This document shows, one piece after another, positions 33,160-50,600 of a DNA stretch of 64,000 nucleotides. The stretch comes from Silurus meridionalis (Eukaryota > Chordata > Actinopteri > Siluriformes > Siluridae). The DNA is taken from assembly GCF_014805685.1 (NCBI RefSeq), contig NC_060909.1, forward strand, positions 7,521,792-7,585,791. Reading direction: 5' to 3'. How positions within the stretch are numbered: the stretch's first letter is position 1; each line of letters begins with the position of its first letter. The notes beneath the pieces are model-generated. The model did not search any database, was not told the origin of the DNA, and saw only the letters and a program-made list of their open reading frames with translations. Position numbers and translations under genes: made by a program.

Positions 33160-34045
33160 TGTTTAATAAGTAAATAAAAGATAAAGTTGTTTCAAAGTGT
33201 GGCTTTTGCATTTGAAATCTGTTTCCTGTTAACCCTCAGTATGAAGTCCAAAGAGCTGTCATCACCAGTGAAGACTGAAAAATCGAACACACACATCAGA
33301 AAGTTCGAGACAACATTAGGTGTGACCATGTCAATTAGGTACAAAAGAAAGAATGCACTGGTGAGCTCAGGAACACTAAAAGGCCCAGCAGAACGCAACT
33401 GTGAAGGAACAGAAGAATTCGTTCCCTGGTGAAGAAAAAACCCTTCAGAACAGTTGGACAGGTCAAGAACATTCTCCAGGGGGTAGGTGTATCTGTGTCA
33501 AAGTCAACAGTCAAGACTTCACCAAAGTAAATACAAAGGGGTTTAAACACAGCATTGTAAATTATTGGAGTAGTCTCAAAAACATTATAGTTATAATCCA
33601 AAACCATCTAGAAAGTCTTTACAGTTCTGGAACTATATCCTATAGACAGATTAGACAAAGACCAACTTGTACCAAAATGATGGGAAGAGAAGAATGTGGA
33701 GGAAGGAAGGAACTGCTCATGATCTGAAGCGTACCACCTCATCTTATGGCATGGGGGTGTATAGCTGCCAGTGGAACTAGTTTCTTTTTACTTTTTTGAT
33801 GATGTGACTGCTGACAAAAGCAGCAGGAAGAATTCTCAGGTGTGCAGCGTTATATTATCCACTCAGATTCAACCAAATGCTTCAAATCTGCACATTGCCA
33901 TTTAAGAATGACCTGAAACCTATATGAAAAGCAATCCATGACATTTTATATTGTGTATATTTATATTTTTAAAATATAAACTATTTTCTTTTAGCTAGCA
34001 AAGCATAATGTCACTGTCCAAATATTTATGCATCTGGCTGTATTT
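33160..34045 (+). mobile_element. Tc1/mariner-like transposase relic
   Basis: The + strand carries decayed transposase sequence. 33241-33432 reads MKSKELSSPVKTEKSN with later stops. Phrases such as cattctccagggggtaggtg, gaagagaagaatgtggagg and caaatatttatgcatctgg match a well-known fish family in the coding orientation. Many stops and indels; no functional enzyme. Confidence 0.75.
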
Positions 34046-34049
34046 TAGT

Positions 34050-37010
<2,961 letters not shown>

Positions 37011-37011
37011 C

Positions 37012-37515
37012 CGGTCTCACGAAATGTTGTGAAATAGTCAGGAAATGTAATTTATTGATACGTGTTAATAGACATGAATTTCCCTCTTTTTTTCATGTCT
37101 ATGAGGACGACTTTCTATGCAACGCATTTCAATAGACAGTATTTTGGTGCCTCACCAAAGTTTTCTCTCTGCTACTGGATGCCACAAACGTTTTTTTTCT
37201 TGTTTAATTTTTAATCTTCAAGCACTATTACTCAACATTTAATCAGGATGATGTTATCCTTGTTTTTCAGTGTTTCCGTCCAGTCAAAATACAGTAAATA
37301 TATTCTCCCGGTTAATTAAGGAGAAAGGGTTAATTTAAAAATGTGGAAAAAAGATTACCTTTGGCATTTCTGTCAGCATTAACCATGATCCTCTGCCTCC
37401 ATTGCAATGGAGACGGAGCCAGACGAGTGACACAAAAAAAGAGGGAATTTCATTTCCATGAACACGAATCAGTAGATTAAAGTTTGTGACTATATCCTGA
37501 AATGCCGTGAGACTG
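37012..37515. mobile_element. DNA transposon/MITE with GTCTCACG inverted ends
   Basis: Begins ccggtctcacgaaatg and ends aaatgccgtgagactg, inverted with respect to each other over about 14 bases. Inner purine/pyrimidine words (catttcaatagacag, gtgacacaaaaaaag) resemble a dispersed fish repeat. No coding frame. Confidence 0.6.
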
Positions 37516-37949
37516 TTTTGAACTTTATGTAAACTTCCATCGTACTGATTTTTGTGTTTCGAATATTATATAACTGATTCAAATATATAAATGTCTATGA
37601 GAACCATCACTAGGCTCCAACCACAATTAACTATGCTGATTCAATTCATCACACGTGAATTCCAGGGTAAGAGATACGCCGACGCTTTGGAGGTGAGAAA
37701 TGGTTTGCCTTTTCCAGGAACATAGAAGGCCACAAAAGGTCACAGGAGGTCAGGACCTGAATGGAGCCTCCACATGAAAAACAGCAGTCAAGAGATATAA
37801 GATTCAGATACTAGTTTATAAAGCATGCATATTGTAGGCTGTTTGCACTCATGAATTATTTCGTGTTCTTGTTTTTGCAATTCACTGCAGCGTATTTTAA
37901 ATACATCACAGCTTTATATGTATCTGTATAACATTTTAATTAATTGATT

Positions 37950-38830
37950 GATTGATTGAAGTATTACATGGATATGAAGAGCAACTCAATGAGCAATTCT
38001 GTGAAAGACTTCAACTGCCCTATGCTGTGTTTATTGCCATCCTCTGTGAGTGGAAAATATTCAAATGGATGGTATGGAAATCTCTGGATGAGCTCTGATT
38101 TGAAATGTAAAGCAGGGTCTCCAGGAGATGAGCTGGCACCCTGCTGCACCCTTTCCACAACTCAGCCAGATATCCGAATTCTGTGTGCAGCGAGAAATCA
38201 GCGGATCTGGAGCAGGTGTGGAAATTGTACCGGATCAAATGGGACCTCCGGTCCGGCACCCACCTCTTTGCAACCTGAAGGTAAGTTGAAAATGGATAGA
38301 ATCTGTAGCTGTGAGGGTTATTTCTCAAGGACTTTGGTTATCACTATACAAAATCCAGAAACAACATAGAAAATTTACTGCCTGATCTGTTCCTCAAAAT
38401 GTAACAAACCTGTAGAACTGAATATAGTTTGCGTTCTGATTTCTGATGACTCGAATGTATTTTCACGACTGTACGTTTCGCTGAGTTTTTGCCAAAAGAA
38501 AGCTCTCGAGAGCTGGGAACTAAGAGAAAACAATACAGATGCCATTCAAATATATTCAAACAAACCTGACGAAATGCCACAGCAACCTCATTGAAGAGGT
38601 GAATTACAACAGGCAATGGCCCTTAGCATGGAACTTTTAAATCACGGAAATAATGTGTCGCAATTAGGTTACATGGCGAATAAGTCCTCTGGGAGATTTG
38701 CCACAGAAAGAATGTCGCAGTCAAAGTCACAGGGGTTTGACCATGACCTCTACAACACGGTATGAAGGAATTTGGGAAATGATCCTCCCTTAATTGTGCA
38801 TGTTTGAGTCAAGAAGTCAATAAATTAGGC
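37950..38830. other. Complex non-coding block, candidate conserved element or lncRNA exon
   Basis: Non-repetitive sequence with balanced base use in an AT-rich desert. 37956-38282 is open on the + strand and ends at a donor-like ctgaag/gtaagt, but the translation resembles no protein and is low confidence as coding. 38450-38780 has the even complexity typical of vertebrate conserved non-coding elements near developmental genes. Confidence 0.35.
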
Positions 38831-39719
38831 TGTTGTAAGGAGTGCTGCATGTTGTTTTGCTTTAGAATTGAATTTTAAAGAAACAAATAACTACTATTAG
38901 ACTCATCTTGAATTAGAACAAACCATAGCCTTTTTCAAATTGACCCAATTTTTTTTTTTTTTATTTAATCGTTCTCAATACCCACCCACTAGCTAGTCCT
39001 CAACATTACATAACATTGGGGAACATGAAGGCTAGCACGTGCTTCCTCCTGAACATGCCTAGTTGGCTAGCTGGCTTCACTTGCTCTGATTGACCAGGCA
39101 GAAAAGATTGCCTTTTATGGAAAACTAAAGGTACTTTATTTGCATGTTCCAAAGCCTAGGTGTTGCAATAGGTGTCCCAAATCTCTCTTTTTACAAATAC
39201 TACAGTGGTCAAAATATTCCTGTATTTTATACCTTTAATTTCAAGTCATAAAAATGTACAACCAATAGCCCAACCCCAGCCCTTACTTTTCATATCAGTT
39301 GAGTTGTGCAAATGTTTATGAATTTGCAAGCATGCAACCATGTTGGCCACAAAGGACACATTTCAAAAGCTAGCTTTTAGATTTGTCCTTTATATGTATG
39401 CATCATTTACTATCGTATGTACTTAGCAGTTGTTTTATGTCTAACTAGTTCTAACTAATACTTCTACTGTGATTTTACATTACATTACTCCTAAAACAGT
39501 AATGGTAGATATTTACTTGTTAACAAATTACCAAATATTAACTTGGATAAAAGCTTTAGTTTTCATTTGGTGCTACAATTTAATGTCAAAAGAGTAAATT
39601 AACCTTAATAAAGTTACTTCTTATTAACGTAATACTTATTAACATTCACTCAATCAACGTTGATGGTGTAATTGTCACAAAGTCATTTAATCAGTTTTAT
39701 TAACAAATCAGCCATAACT

Positions 39720-40520
39720 TTAGTCATCCTTGTCTAGGACCTGTTAAGGCCACCAAGACCCATCAAAGCATAGCCTTCACAAAACCTCTAAAGGTGTGCT
39801 GAAGTATCTGGCACGCAGACATTAGTAGCAGGTCCCTCGAGTTGTGAGGGCCTCCCTGGATTAGACTTGTTTGTCCAACACAACTCACACATGCTGGATT
39901 GGATTGAAATCTAGGAATTTTGAGGGCAAAATCAACAACCTGAACCCTTTTATGTTCCTCAAACCATTCCTCAACTATTTTTGTAGTATGGCAGGGTGCA
40001 TTATCTTGTTGAAAGAGGACACTGCCATTAGGGCAAATGAATACGAGTTGCCATGTAGGGGTGAAACTTGGCCTGCAACAATGTTTTGGTAGGTGGTACG
40101 TGTCAAAGTAACATCAACAGGAATGCCAGGACCCAAGGTTTTTCTCAGCAGAGCATTGCCCAGAACTTCACACTTCCTCAGCTTGTCTTCATCCCATAGT
40201 GCATCCTGGTGCCAGCTCTTTCCTGATAAAAAAAAAATGTGATTCATTAGACTAGACCATTTTCTTCTAACGCTTCATAGTCCAGATATGATGCTCACGT
40301 ATTAATTTTAAATACTTGTGATGTTGGTGTCAAAATGGGCATTGTGACCACAATGCACCTACATGGATCTGTACAAATCTGGTCCTTGTCAAACAAACTT
40401 TTCAAATTCTTACTCTTGCACGTTTTTTTTTGCATTCAACGCATCAACTTTAAGAACTGATGATGAATTGTTTATTGGTGACCTAAAATTTCCCATCCAT
40501 TAACAGGTGCCACAATAACA
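39720..40520. mobile_element. Tc1/mariner-like relic (cataatgttatgcc family), centre and right part
   Basis: Phrases such as ggtgtgctgaagtatctggc, gcagggtgcattatcttgt, gtggtacgtgtcaaagtaac and catagtgcatcctggtgcc belong to one abundant fish family, with transposase coded on the minus strand. It is heavily mutated. A second copy holding other parts is at 45565-46085. Confidence 0.75.
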
Positions 40521-42880
40521 AGATTATCAGTATCATTTGTATGTGATACCTGTAAGTTACAGCTGATCAGGGTATATTTCCTACAAGCAGCATATCCTAG
40601 CTGTACAACTGAAGTGAAATCAAATTTCGTACCAGGTTGCTGACTTTGCTTTTGGAAGATACAGCTTAGCAGCTTCTGTTGAATAGTAATGACACCTAAA
40701 TATTGGATTCCTCACTTAAACTATTAAACAGAGACAGAAGATTTCTTAGAATAGCTGTCAGTTGTAGCTTTCTAATGAGGGTTCTACTTGGAAACAGGGC
40801 TGAAAAAGCAGCCAGGGTGTGTTAATAGTTTCTAAAACACACTTGTTGCCATTGTTTTGACTAAGAACTACGTGTTACGGTCAACACCCATCATGCTGAA
40901 GAAGTATGCTGACATCTGTTAAACAGTTCCCCGTTGCTAACATTTTGGTAAAACGTGCTGTGTGTTTGTGTGTGTGAACCAGTTGTAGATTGGGGTGTGT
41001 CTTCAGTCAAAGTTGGTCTAGACAAATCAGAAGCAAGTTGTAGCTGTGAACTAACATTACACATTACAGTCAGCCTATCAGGATACGACACATTAAATAC
41101 ACATTAAATACACATTAAAAACCATCTTGAATCAGCAACACATATCAAAATGACGTTTGATGGACTTAAAAAAATGTCTTTGTGAGTGCAGCTTAAAGTT
41201 TCCCTGTGGAGCAAACCAAAGCATGTTTTAAATCCCGGGTGCTGAATGCGAGCTTCAGTTACATTGTGTAATAAAAAGTGCAGAATATATTATGTTAAAA
41301 TTCAATGAATCGAAACAAAATAAGGTATTTAAATAAAATAAATGTAATAATTCTTTTCAAGAGAAGGATCAGCACTGAACAAGTTTTATATTCAAATATA
41401 AAAGAAAACCCAGATGTAGGAGCAGCAGCTGAAACACATGCTAAAAAAAATCTTTCTTGCGCTTTAAAAAAGAGTTTATTGTGGTACAGTGTTGCAAGAC
41501 AGCTAGTACTGCAAGGAGAAAAGTGATGGTGTGACAAAAGTGTTTCATCACAATGTTCATTTTTATCGCTATATTCTCTTTTTTTTCTCTTCACGCCCAA
41601 ATATATCTTTCTCCGCTACACACCATTGTGGCCCTGGGAATTATTTTTCAACAGGCATATGGTTTCAAGCGCAAAGATCTTGATGCGGATGAGTCAGGCA
41701 GACTCATTCCTGTTACGTTTTATCGTCATGGCATCCAGACAGAACCATGGCTACGGTTTCATCCTAACACGAAGGACGTTTTAAAGTTTGACAGAGAAAT
41801 AAGGCACGGCTGTTTGTGGCACACGGTGTCACTTTTCTTTCGGCCTAGGTGTACTGGTTTGAGTATTGTTCACCTTCCCCCTTTTATCCACCAGCACCTC
41901 GACATTCACCGCGAGTGACTCAAAGGCACATGTCCCTCAACACACGTTGACATTTGTCGAGGGGATGACAAACAACATCTGCAAAGTCTCAATGAGTATG
42001 AAAAAAGAGAGAGAGAGATACAGAGAAGAAAAAAAGAGAAAAAGAAGAAAAAAGTTTCTTTTGTTAATTTATTTCTTTTTCTGTCTTTTTTACTTTCTTC
42101 TGCTCCACTTGTGTTTAGCTCATAGCAATTAACTAATAAAAACAATATCAAGTACATATCTGCAGGTTAGTCAGACACTATCTTAATTTGCAGCGGGAGG
42201 CAAATAAACCTGGTGATGAGTCAGAGAATTACGTTGAGAATAGATCCGATGTTTTTTTCCGTACGAAGACACTGAAATCATGTACCACTTCATATACGGC
42301 TTCTAAACACTTCTACAATCTTTTTTTTTTTTATCCTACTAAAGAAAAATCTCCTCCCCAAATTAAGAGTCTCTATGAATCATCATGTTAAAATCCACTT
42401 GACACTTTTAAAAGAGACAAAGCTGCCGTGAAACTCATATGCACTGTATCAGGCACACATTTTACCTGAAAGCATATGAAAAATTATGTGAATATGTTCT
42501 GATCATATATTCTGATCATAGATCACGAATCTAACTAATAACAGATTTTGTATGTTGAAATGAAGTACTTGAAATACTATATTTAATTCTGCATAGTATT
42601 TGTCTGAATTTTATAGTTACAAAAGCTTTATTTAAAGCTGAATTTAAAATTATTTAATAAATCTTTCATTTAATGTACAGAAATTCAGAAAAGCATTATA
42701 TTCTACAACGTGTATTAGTTAAAAGTTGCTTTCGAAACCGGTGTAGCCTGTGTCCTTTTTCAGATCATAAAAATAAAAATGATATTTTAATTATTATTAG
42801 TTCTAAACATAGTCTGCATTATCAAATTAGACTCAGTTTCCCTGTAAAATTAAGATCTTAACTATTAGAGACAGACGGAT

Positions 42881-42884
<4 letters not shown>

Positions 42885-42946
<62 letters not shown>
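42885..42946. repeat. (GA)n microsatellite
   Basis: Almost pure GA dinucleotides in the intergenic region. Confidence 0.96.
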
Positions 42947-42950
<4 letters not shown>

Positions 42951-43621
42951 CAATATGGCCAATTTTATGTTTTATTTTTATATAACTATTATTTCATGAG
43001 AAACCAGTAACATAAGAACATTGTATGATTTGTAAAACTGAATAGCAAGCTAAACACAAAGGTAACACAACCTAATCATAACCCTTATTTCTTTTTATAA
43101 AATTGTGAATTGTGAAAGATATTTGTGATAAAAGTGATAGACCGGGACAATGGCATATTCCATAAAGAAAGGTTCACACTGATTTTGGAATAATCTATTG
43201 CAAAAATGTGAGTGATACAAATAAATTTGACTTATCTTTTTTTCAGACAAATATATTTTGTATAAAGAAGTGCAAAGGCTAATAAAAAGATTGCCTCACC
43301 CACATAAAAAAAATTACCTTTTTTTCATCAGCCTCTTTTTTATTGTTATGAATATAATCGAAACTATGTTGAGCAAAATCCAAAGGAACCTTATGTAATT
43401 TTTCTATTAGTTTTTCTCAGTTGCTTTGGAGCATTTCTCAGATCAGAAATAAAATTCTTAAAACTACGTGTTCAACCTTCACATTATTTAGTCACTTGTG
43501 CACATCATGAAAGCATTTTTCATTGCTTTGATCAAATTGCGAATGCTTTGTACATTCATTTAATTGATTGTGTGCAATTCTGTTCTGTCATATACATACC
43601 CATCCCTTTTTGTCAATTAGT

Positions 43622-43758
<137 letters not shown>

Positions 43759-44060
43759 GTTTTGAGAATGCACTTTCTCTGTTTGCAAATATTAGGGATG
43801 CAGGAAATCTATAAGACATTATTCTTTTAATTTAGCTTTATGTAAAATAGAAAAAACTTAATTATAAAAAAATACATTCTGCTGGTTATATTTTTGACAA
43901 TAAAATATTAGATACAACATTGAAGAAATTGATGTACTTTATTTTATTCTTGGTTTTATAGATAGCAGACAATCTGATCTACAATCTATAGTCTTGTTGA
44001 GAGTGTCTCAGTTTTATCAGATTGCTGCAACTTTGTTTAAACGAAGAATAAAAGAAATGA

Positions 44061-44103
<43 letters not shown>

Positions 44104-45564
44104 CTGAGAGAGAGAGAGAACTGAAATCGAACCCTATAGCTGTAAGCCTGAGAGTTGCTGAAAGGATTTTGATGCAGTAATATTATCTCTCTGTCCCAGC
44201 TCAGGCCACACAAAGGTGCGCAGCCAAGCGCCAGAGCAAGGCATGTCATCTAAATGGCGAAGCCTTCTTTTGCAGTGTATTACATCCAGTTGCTTTGTGC
44301 TGCTTGAATTTGGCTGGGAGACAGCACAAAGGAGGCAGTTTGTTCGCCCCCGACAAGCTTGCTTTTATATGCGTCGGCTCTTTGATGTATAGAGAGGGAA
44401 TCATTTAGGTCCGGGATATCCCTCGCCGAGTGCCAGGGAAGAAATCCCACTCCTGGAGTATGATCCTTAACAATCCCCGGCCTTTCAGCACTCAAAGCTT
44501 TTATTCACTTTAAGAACCTCACTTTCCACCATTGTGTCTACTATCTGTTATTTGGAGATAAAGAGGAATACTAGGTGTGCTCCCTTTGCCATTGAGTACA
44601 AGTGTACGGCTAAGGTCTGTACGGAAAATTCCAGATTTGGGTTTGTTGACAGGTAAAAGGCGATGCATATGTGGTATAAAGTCTATACATTTTCAAAAGC
44701 TTCACATTTCAAAACGACAAGCTGTAACTCTAGTCTTTCATATTTTCCCACAATTGCTTTTGGTCACTCCCCAAAATCGTCTTCATCATTAGCAGTATCG
44801 CTTTCTATCATTCTACATGTTGGGTTTTTTTTGGTCCTGGTTTCATTGCACAGTAGTCCAAGCTGTATTCATAATGTGGACTGCTGAAGATTAGGTGTAC
44901 ACAAAGATGCAAATGAACCGGTCCTCACTGCTGTAGGTTTGTAGTGTCCCAAGCTTGACCAAAGAAAAGTATGCAAATAGAGCTAGTAAAATATACACGC
45001 AGAGACACACACTCACACTACCTGCATCTTTCATGTAATGGCAGTGATGAATATGAAATGGACATTAATTTAAGACAGAAACACAGTTAGTTGGATATTT
45101 GAGTGGGCATGTCCATTGCAGGAACCTTTTCAGACCATCAGGCACTGGTAGCATTTTTCGGAAAGAAATCAAAGCTGGGTTTTTTTTTGTTTTGCATGTA
45201 TGATCAAGTTTTTAGGTTCCTGTCTGACCCAGATCTAATTGAGTCAATAGTTAAAAGTGGTTAAAGTGCCAATTATATCTCTTTTTACTGGCTTTTTTAA
45301 AACCTATGTTTTTATTGAAGCAGAAAATTGTTATATATTCTAGTGGGTGTGGTATGGTGTTTTGTCGAATCATTGGTTTTAGTAATAGTGTACATTGTCA
45401 CACTCAAAGTTACTTTACAAATCAAAATACAAAAAAAGTCCAACAATGCCATAGCGCACATGGACACAACAGCCTCATAACAAAACTATCTGTTACTGAT
45501 GAGCGCAATGAGCACACTCAAATAATTCACTAACTATTAATTTAACATTAAACAGGTTAAGTAT

Positions 45565-46085
45565 ACTGACCCGGCATAACTTTATGCCCACTGATTAGGC
45601 ATCACATAATGACCATCTGCCTAATATTGTGTTGATCCCCCTTTTGCTGCTAAAACAGTCCTGACCCATAAAGCATTAACAGCATTAACTTCTTCAGCAA
45701 TTTGAGACACAGTAGTTTGTCTGCTGGATTGGACCACACAGCCTCCGCTTCCCACGTGCATTAATGATCCTTGGCCACCCATGACCCTGTCGCCGGTTCA
45801 CCACTGTTTCACCACTGCAGACCAGGAACGTCCCACAAGAGCTGCAGTTTTGGAGATGCTTTGACCCAGTTGTCTAACCATCACAATTTGCCCCTTGTCA
45901 AACTCGCTCAAATCCTTAAACTTACCCATTTTTCCTGCTTCTAACACATCAACTTTGAGGACAAAATGTTTACTTGCTGCCTAATAGATCCCACCTACTA
46001 AAAGGTGCCATGATGAAGAGATAATCAGTGTTATTAACTCATTGGTTATAATGTCATAATGTTATGCCTGGTCAGTGCAATCAGT
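45565..46085. mobile_element. Tc1/mariner-like relic (cataatgttatgcc family), both ends, centre deleted
   Basis: Left end ggcataactttatgcccac, right end cataatgttatgcctggtca, inverted. Inner words ccacgtgcattaatgat, gaccctgtcgccggttcac and caagagctgcagttttggag are the same family as 39720-40520. About half the expected length; the middle is deleted. Confidence 0.78.
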
Positions 46086-46089
46086 AACT

Positions 46090-47601
46090 GCACTAAGTCA
46101 AAACATTTATTATATCCTCACAAGGATTATGTTGCTTGGTCCCTATAGCATGACCTCAGCATTAACCTTCTTCAAGTTTGTTGTGTTACAATTCATACAC
46201 ATCACACCCAGTTGACCAAGACCTGAAAACTCTGGTACATCTTCAACCAGAAAACAAGGGGGACACTCCACCAAACCCAAAAACAAACAAGTAATGTAAC
46301 ACTACACAGCAAAAAAAAATACACATGGGTGTTAAAGCTGCACAATATGCTCTCAAAATAAAATACAGAAACTAAAAAAATACTGGATAAGAAAATTTAC
46401 CAGGGCTTTGTTATGTTCACTAAAAACCCACTTGAAATTCATGTTGTGTGCATGGAGCTGATTCTAATAGCATATAGTCTAAGAACGTAGTCTAAGCACC
46501 ATAGCATCCATGACTTTCCAGACAGAACCAAAAATACAATACAAAATAATATAATTCCTGGAATATTATTTAAAATAGAATTTGACACTGCACGTGATTT
46601 CTATAGATCATGTAAAAATCCTTTAATGCACTATATACAAAAGAGTATGTGTTAACATGTTCACAGTTGCTATATTGTAGTTGTTTTCATGGTAATATTG
46701 GCTATTGGCAGAACATAGACTTTTTTCTGAAACTTGTTTGGAATAGTTCCTGAGCAATTACTTCCTTCCATTTCCAGAAATGAAATTACCAAGAAGAATC
46801 TTTTTTCTTCCTGAGATTCTGCATTGCTCTGTAGTATTTCAGCTTGTAAAAAACAGTTTAACTTGAGCTGCACATTGGGTCATTATTTCAAATATCAGTG
46901 AAATTGTACAATAGTAAAAAAAATAAAATGTAAATGCCACCAGAGCAGCCACCAATTCCCCCCTTAGCTACTTAGGGCAAATATAAAAGCATGATTTCTG
47001 GCCTGACTCTCGCACTGATGCTGAAGTGTTTCACTCACGTTGCCAAGCGGCACAGCAGCCGGTTAGCAGCCAGCTCATGTCACGTCGATATATGTAAAAC
47101 ATATTGTGTAGTTGTTCTGCTAGCCAGACGATATTGCTCATTTGTAAAGAAGTGACAGGAGTATTGTGCTGCTTTAACAACTACCTGATATACAGTTACA
47201 CTTGAGAATGGTCACTTTCATCTTTTCTTTAGGAGATTAAAAAAACCCTGCATATCAGGTTGGCACTGATTAAAGGCCTAAATGAAGGCAAGGTGAGAAC
47301 GTGATGCAGGAACAGCTTTGATATAAATGATATCAATGTAGCTTTAACCATAACAAAAGATCCTGTCTTGGCTTTGGTTGATTTTTTTTTCCGCCTTCAT
47401 GTTACTGTATGATGGCTGTGGGGAAAAAGCATGTGCTGTGTTGATTTGTTTTTTAAGTTAAATTTCCGGTCTTCTCCACAAACACTGGCCTCATTAGCGT
47501 TGTGGTTGTTGTGTGACTCATGACGATATATAGCTGCACTGCTCATTTCACTCAATATTTGATTACTAATCAGGAAACAGAGCAATAGAAGCAAATCAAG
47601 T

Positions 47602-47666
<65 letters not shown>

Positions 47667-50600
47667 TTTACAGACTGTGTGTAACAGTATAACACTTTAC
47701 TTGAAAGAAATGTAATTCACATATAGTGTGCCCTTCATGGCAAAACGACATAGATGTAAATAAAGTGTTTTTTTATATTTTCTTTCCATCCATCACACAA
47801 TGGCAAGAACTTGCTTTTTCCTAATAAACACCAAACCAGCCAACTACTAATATAAATCCATTAATGGAAACAAAAGTTATAATAATGCCATAAGTAGCCT
47901 AAACTAAGCTACAAAGGAGCGCTCAATTGTCTTAGCATACTAATAAGTCAGCCCCATCTTATCTCAGCAAACATCAGCGTCTCAGGTGTAAGGATCATTT
48001 GCATCAGAAGTCATCTGTTCGAATGATTGTTTAGGCAGATTTCTGTCGGTTGTCAGCGGAAGCTTTATAGGCTTCAATAAACCCTACAAACCTTTCCTCA
48101 GGTAACCGTCAGTGTTGTCTAATGCAATTTATACCACACATATGTTACCTCCTCAGGGTAACATATGTGAACCTGAAGGTGTGGATTAATTTGACAGCAG
48201 TTCCATTTGAACATAAATGACGTTTATAATAATGCACTCGTTCTAATATACTATCGTTTCTATAGTAACAGCACATTCGCAGGGACTCGTACACCAGACG
48301 CTGCGTAATCTAAAACTGATAATAAACGGATTAGGAAAACATATTGTTTACCAAATAACTTTTTTTCTGCTAGGAGACGTTTATTTATTAACCTTAATGG
48401 CTTGAATTTTGGATGTCGGCTTTGTGCACCATTCAGTAAGTTTTCTAACAACGTCTACAGATTAGAGAGCTTTTGGTTTCTTGATTCCATGATAAACTGT
48501 TTAAGTATTTTTGTATTTTTTTTTACTTGAATAGAGAGTGGAAAGATAGCCTTATGATGGAATAACTGTTTATTGTTTGCTTATTATAGCTGTTTATAGC
48601 AACATTTTGTATTTTATTTTTTGTAACAAATTACAATTTATTTTATTCTAAATATAGCTTTATTCATTAACCTTTATAAAATTGTATTATTTTATGATAT
48701 GGGTATTTATCATTATAAAGCTACTGTGAATTATTTAGTAATGTCAATTAAACTAATGATTTTCTAACCAATACATTTAAATACATTTAAATATTCCCAA
48801 ATACACAGTGCAGTGAAGGTTCAGGGGCATCAGATAGAAAAAGCTTATTGCAGAGGCATTTAGTTTTGTCCACAACACAACACTAACACTACATAAGATT
48901 GACATATACACCTTGATTAGCTTGCATAGGCGTACATGTGTTTGTCACTTTATGAGAATACAAAGTGGCACGCATATTTTTTTATATTAACATTTGGTTA
49001 TTATTATAACCAAATTATTATTAACATTGTTTATCGATTAATAATGCATGATGCCCAGGTTTCAAAAATGCACTTGAGAGGGTGAGAAGGAATGAGTAAG
49101 AGATTAAAAGATGAATGGAAGAACAAGTGATGCTTATTCAGCCGAACAGTCTGTCCCTGAATCTCTCCCTCCCACCCCCATTACTGCCAGAGGTTATTTT
49201 TACTGCCAGGTACGAGTAAGTCATGATGCGCAAGCCTCATTACTGATATTTATGGAACACAAATTGAAACGGAAAAATGATACAGCATCCCCCCGAGGAC
49301 CCATCCACTCTTAATAGTTGTCGGTAAAGGCAGTGAAAGGAGGGGGTTCAAAACTGCTGACGGGTGGAATTCTTTCAGCCACCGCACACTTCACATCTCG
49401 TAATGATTCTGGAGACCAGATGAAGCCCAGATGTAATTAACTGCCACAAACAAGCATGCTCAGGTGACCTGTGTAACAACAACAACAAAACAAAACTGTG
49501 TCTACAGACAAAATTTGGAAATAATTCTATAATCTACGTCCAAAAGCCTGCAGGCTCACATAATAGCAGTGTAGAAGGTGGGATTATTCTATAGTACAGT
49601 TAGACAGTTAATAGACAGTTAACAAAAAAGTATTTTTTAATCAGTTATAAATAAATAAATGAATAAATAATCATCAGTTTCATCAGTCAAAATCTTTCAA
49701 AATGCCTTTTATCCCTTTTGCCTTTAAATTTAACCTCTAAATAATTTTAATTTGTATGAATTCATTGAACACTTGGTTTTGTTTCATGGATGTTCAAATC
49801 TTTATTTATGTTGTGAGTGTTGTAGTAATCAGTTAATACATCAGAGTGTTAGGAAATGCAAAACTTCTAATCATGATGTTTTAAAAATCATTTTTGACCT
49901 TTGAGCTGACTTTTTTTTCCCATTCCCAAAAGCAACTTGGCAGCAAATGCAGTACAGTGTATTTCTCCTTGAAAAAATATTTCAAAATTTTTATTAATAA
50001 TACAAGCCTTGTCCTTGATCTCTAGGCCATGTTTTCTTCTCAGTAGTCATGTTTAATTGATGTGTGTAACTCTACTGATCAGTTCAAACTTAGATCCATT
50101 TGTATGTAAACCAGCTCTTGAGATATCACTATTTTCTGTTTTAAGAAATGCTATTACATAGGTGTAACATATCTGGGACACTGGGGACTCTGGGCACATG
50201 TTGCCACCACTTTTTGAACATGGAGTCTATTAAACATGGAGACTTTACAATGTCTAGTGGAAGCTTTATACTGGGAGATATGAGTAGCTGTCATTACATA
50301 TGTCCATTCAATAAGTATATTTCATATGTTTTTGTTTGCAAAATCTTCCTTGTAACGAGATCAGAATGAAAAAGAAAAATGGAAGCAAATTTTGACAAGA
50401 AATAATGCAATGCATCAAAAAGGCTTTTTTTCTCCATCTCCATTCACGGTTCCATTACATTTCCAAACAAAATTACATGTTGTAAACAGTGAGAATCATA
50501 TCTCATCTTGTTTCAAGCTTAGCTACTAATACAGCAGGGAAAGGAAGAGCATCACCTGAAAGCTTTGCAGCCCAGTCCAAGCTTATGACTCACAGGGGCA

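Noticed and set aside
41295..41600. 101-codon minus-strand frame
   Set aside because: AT-rich, no domain, no conserved motif.
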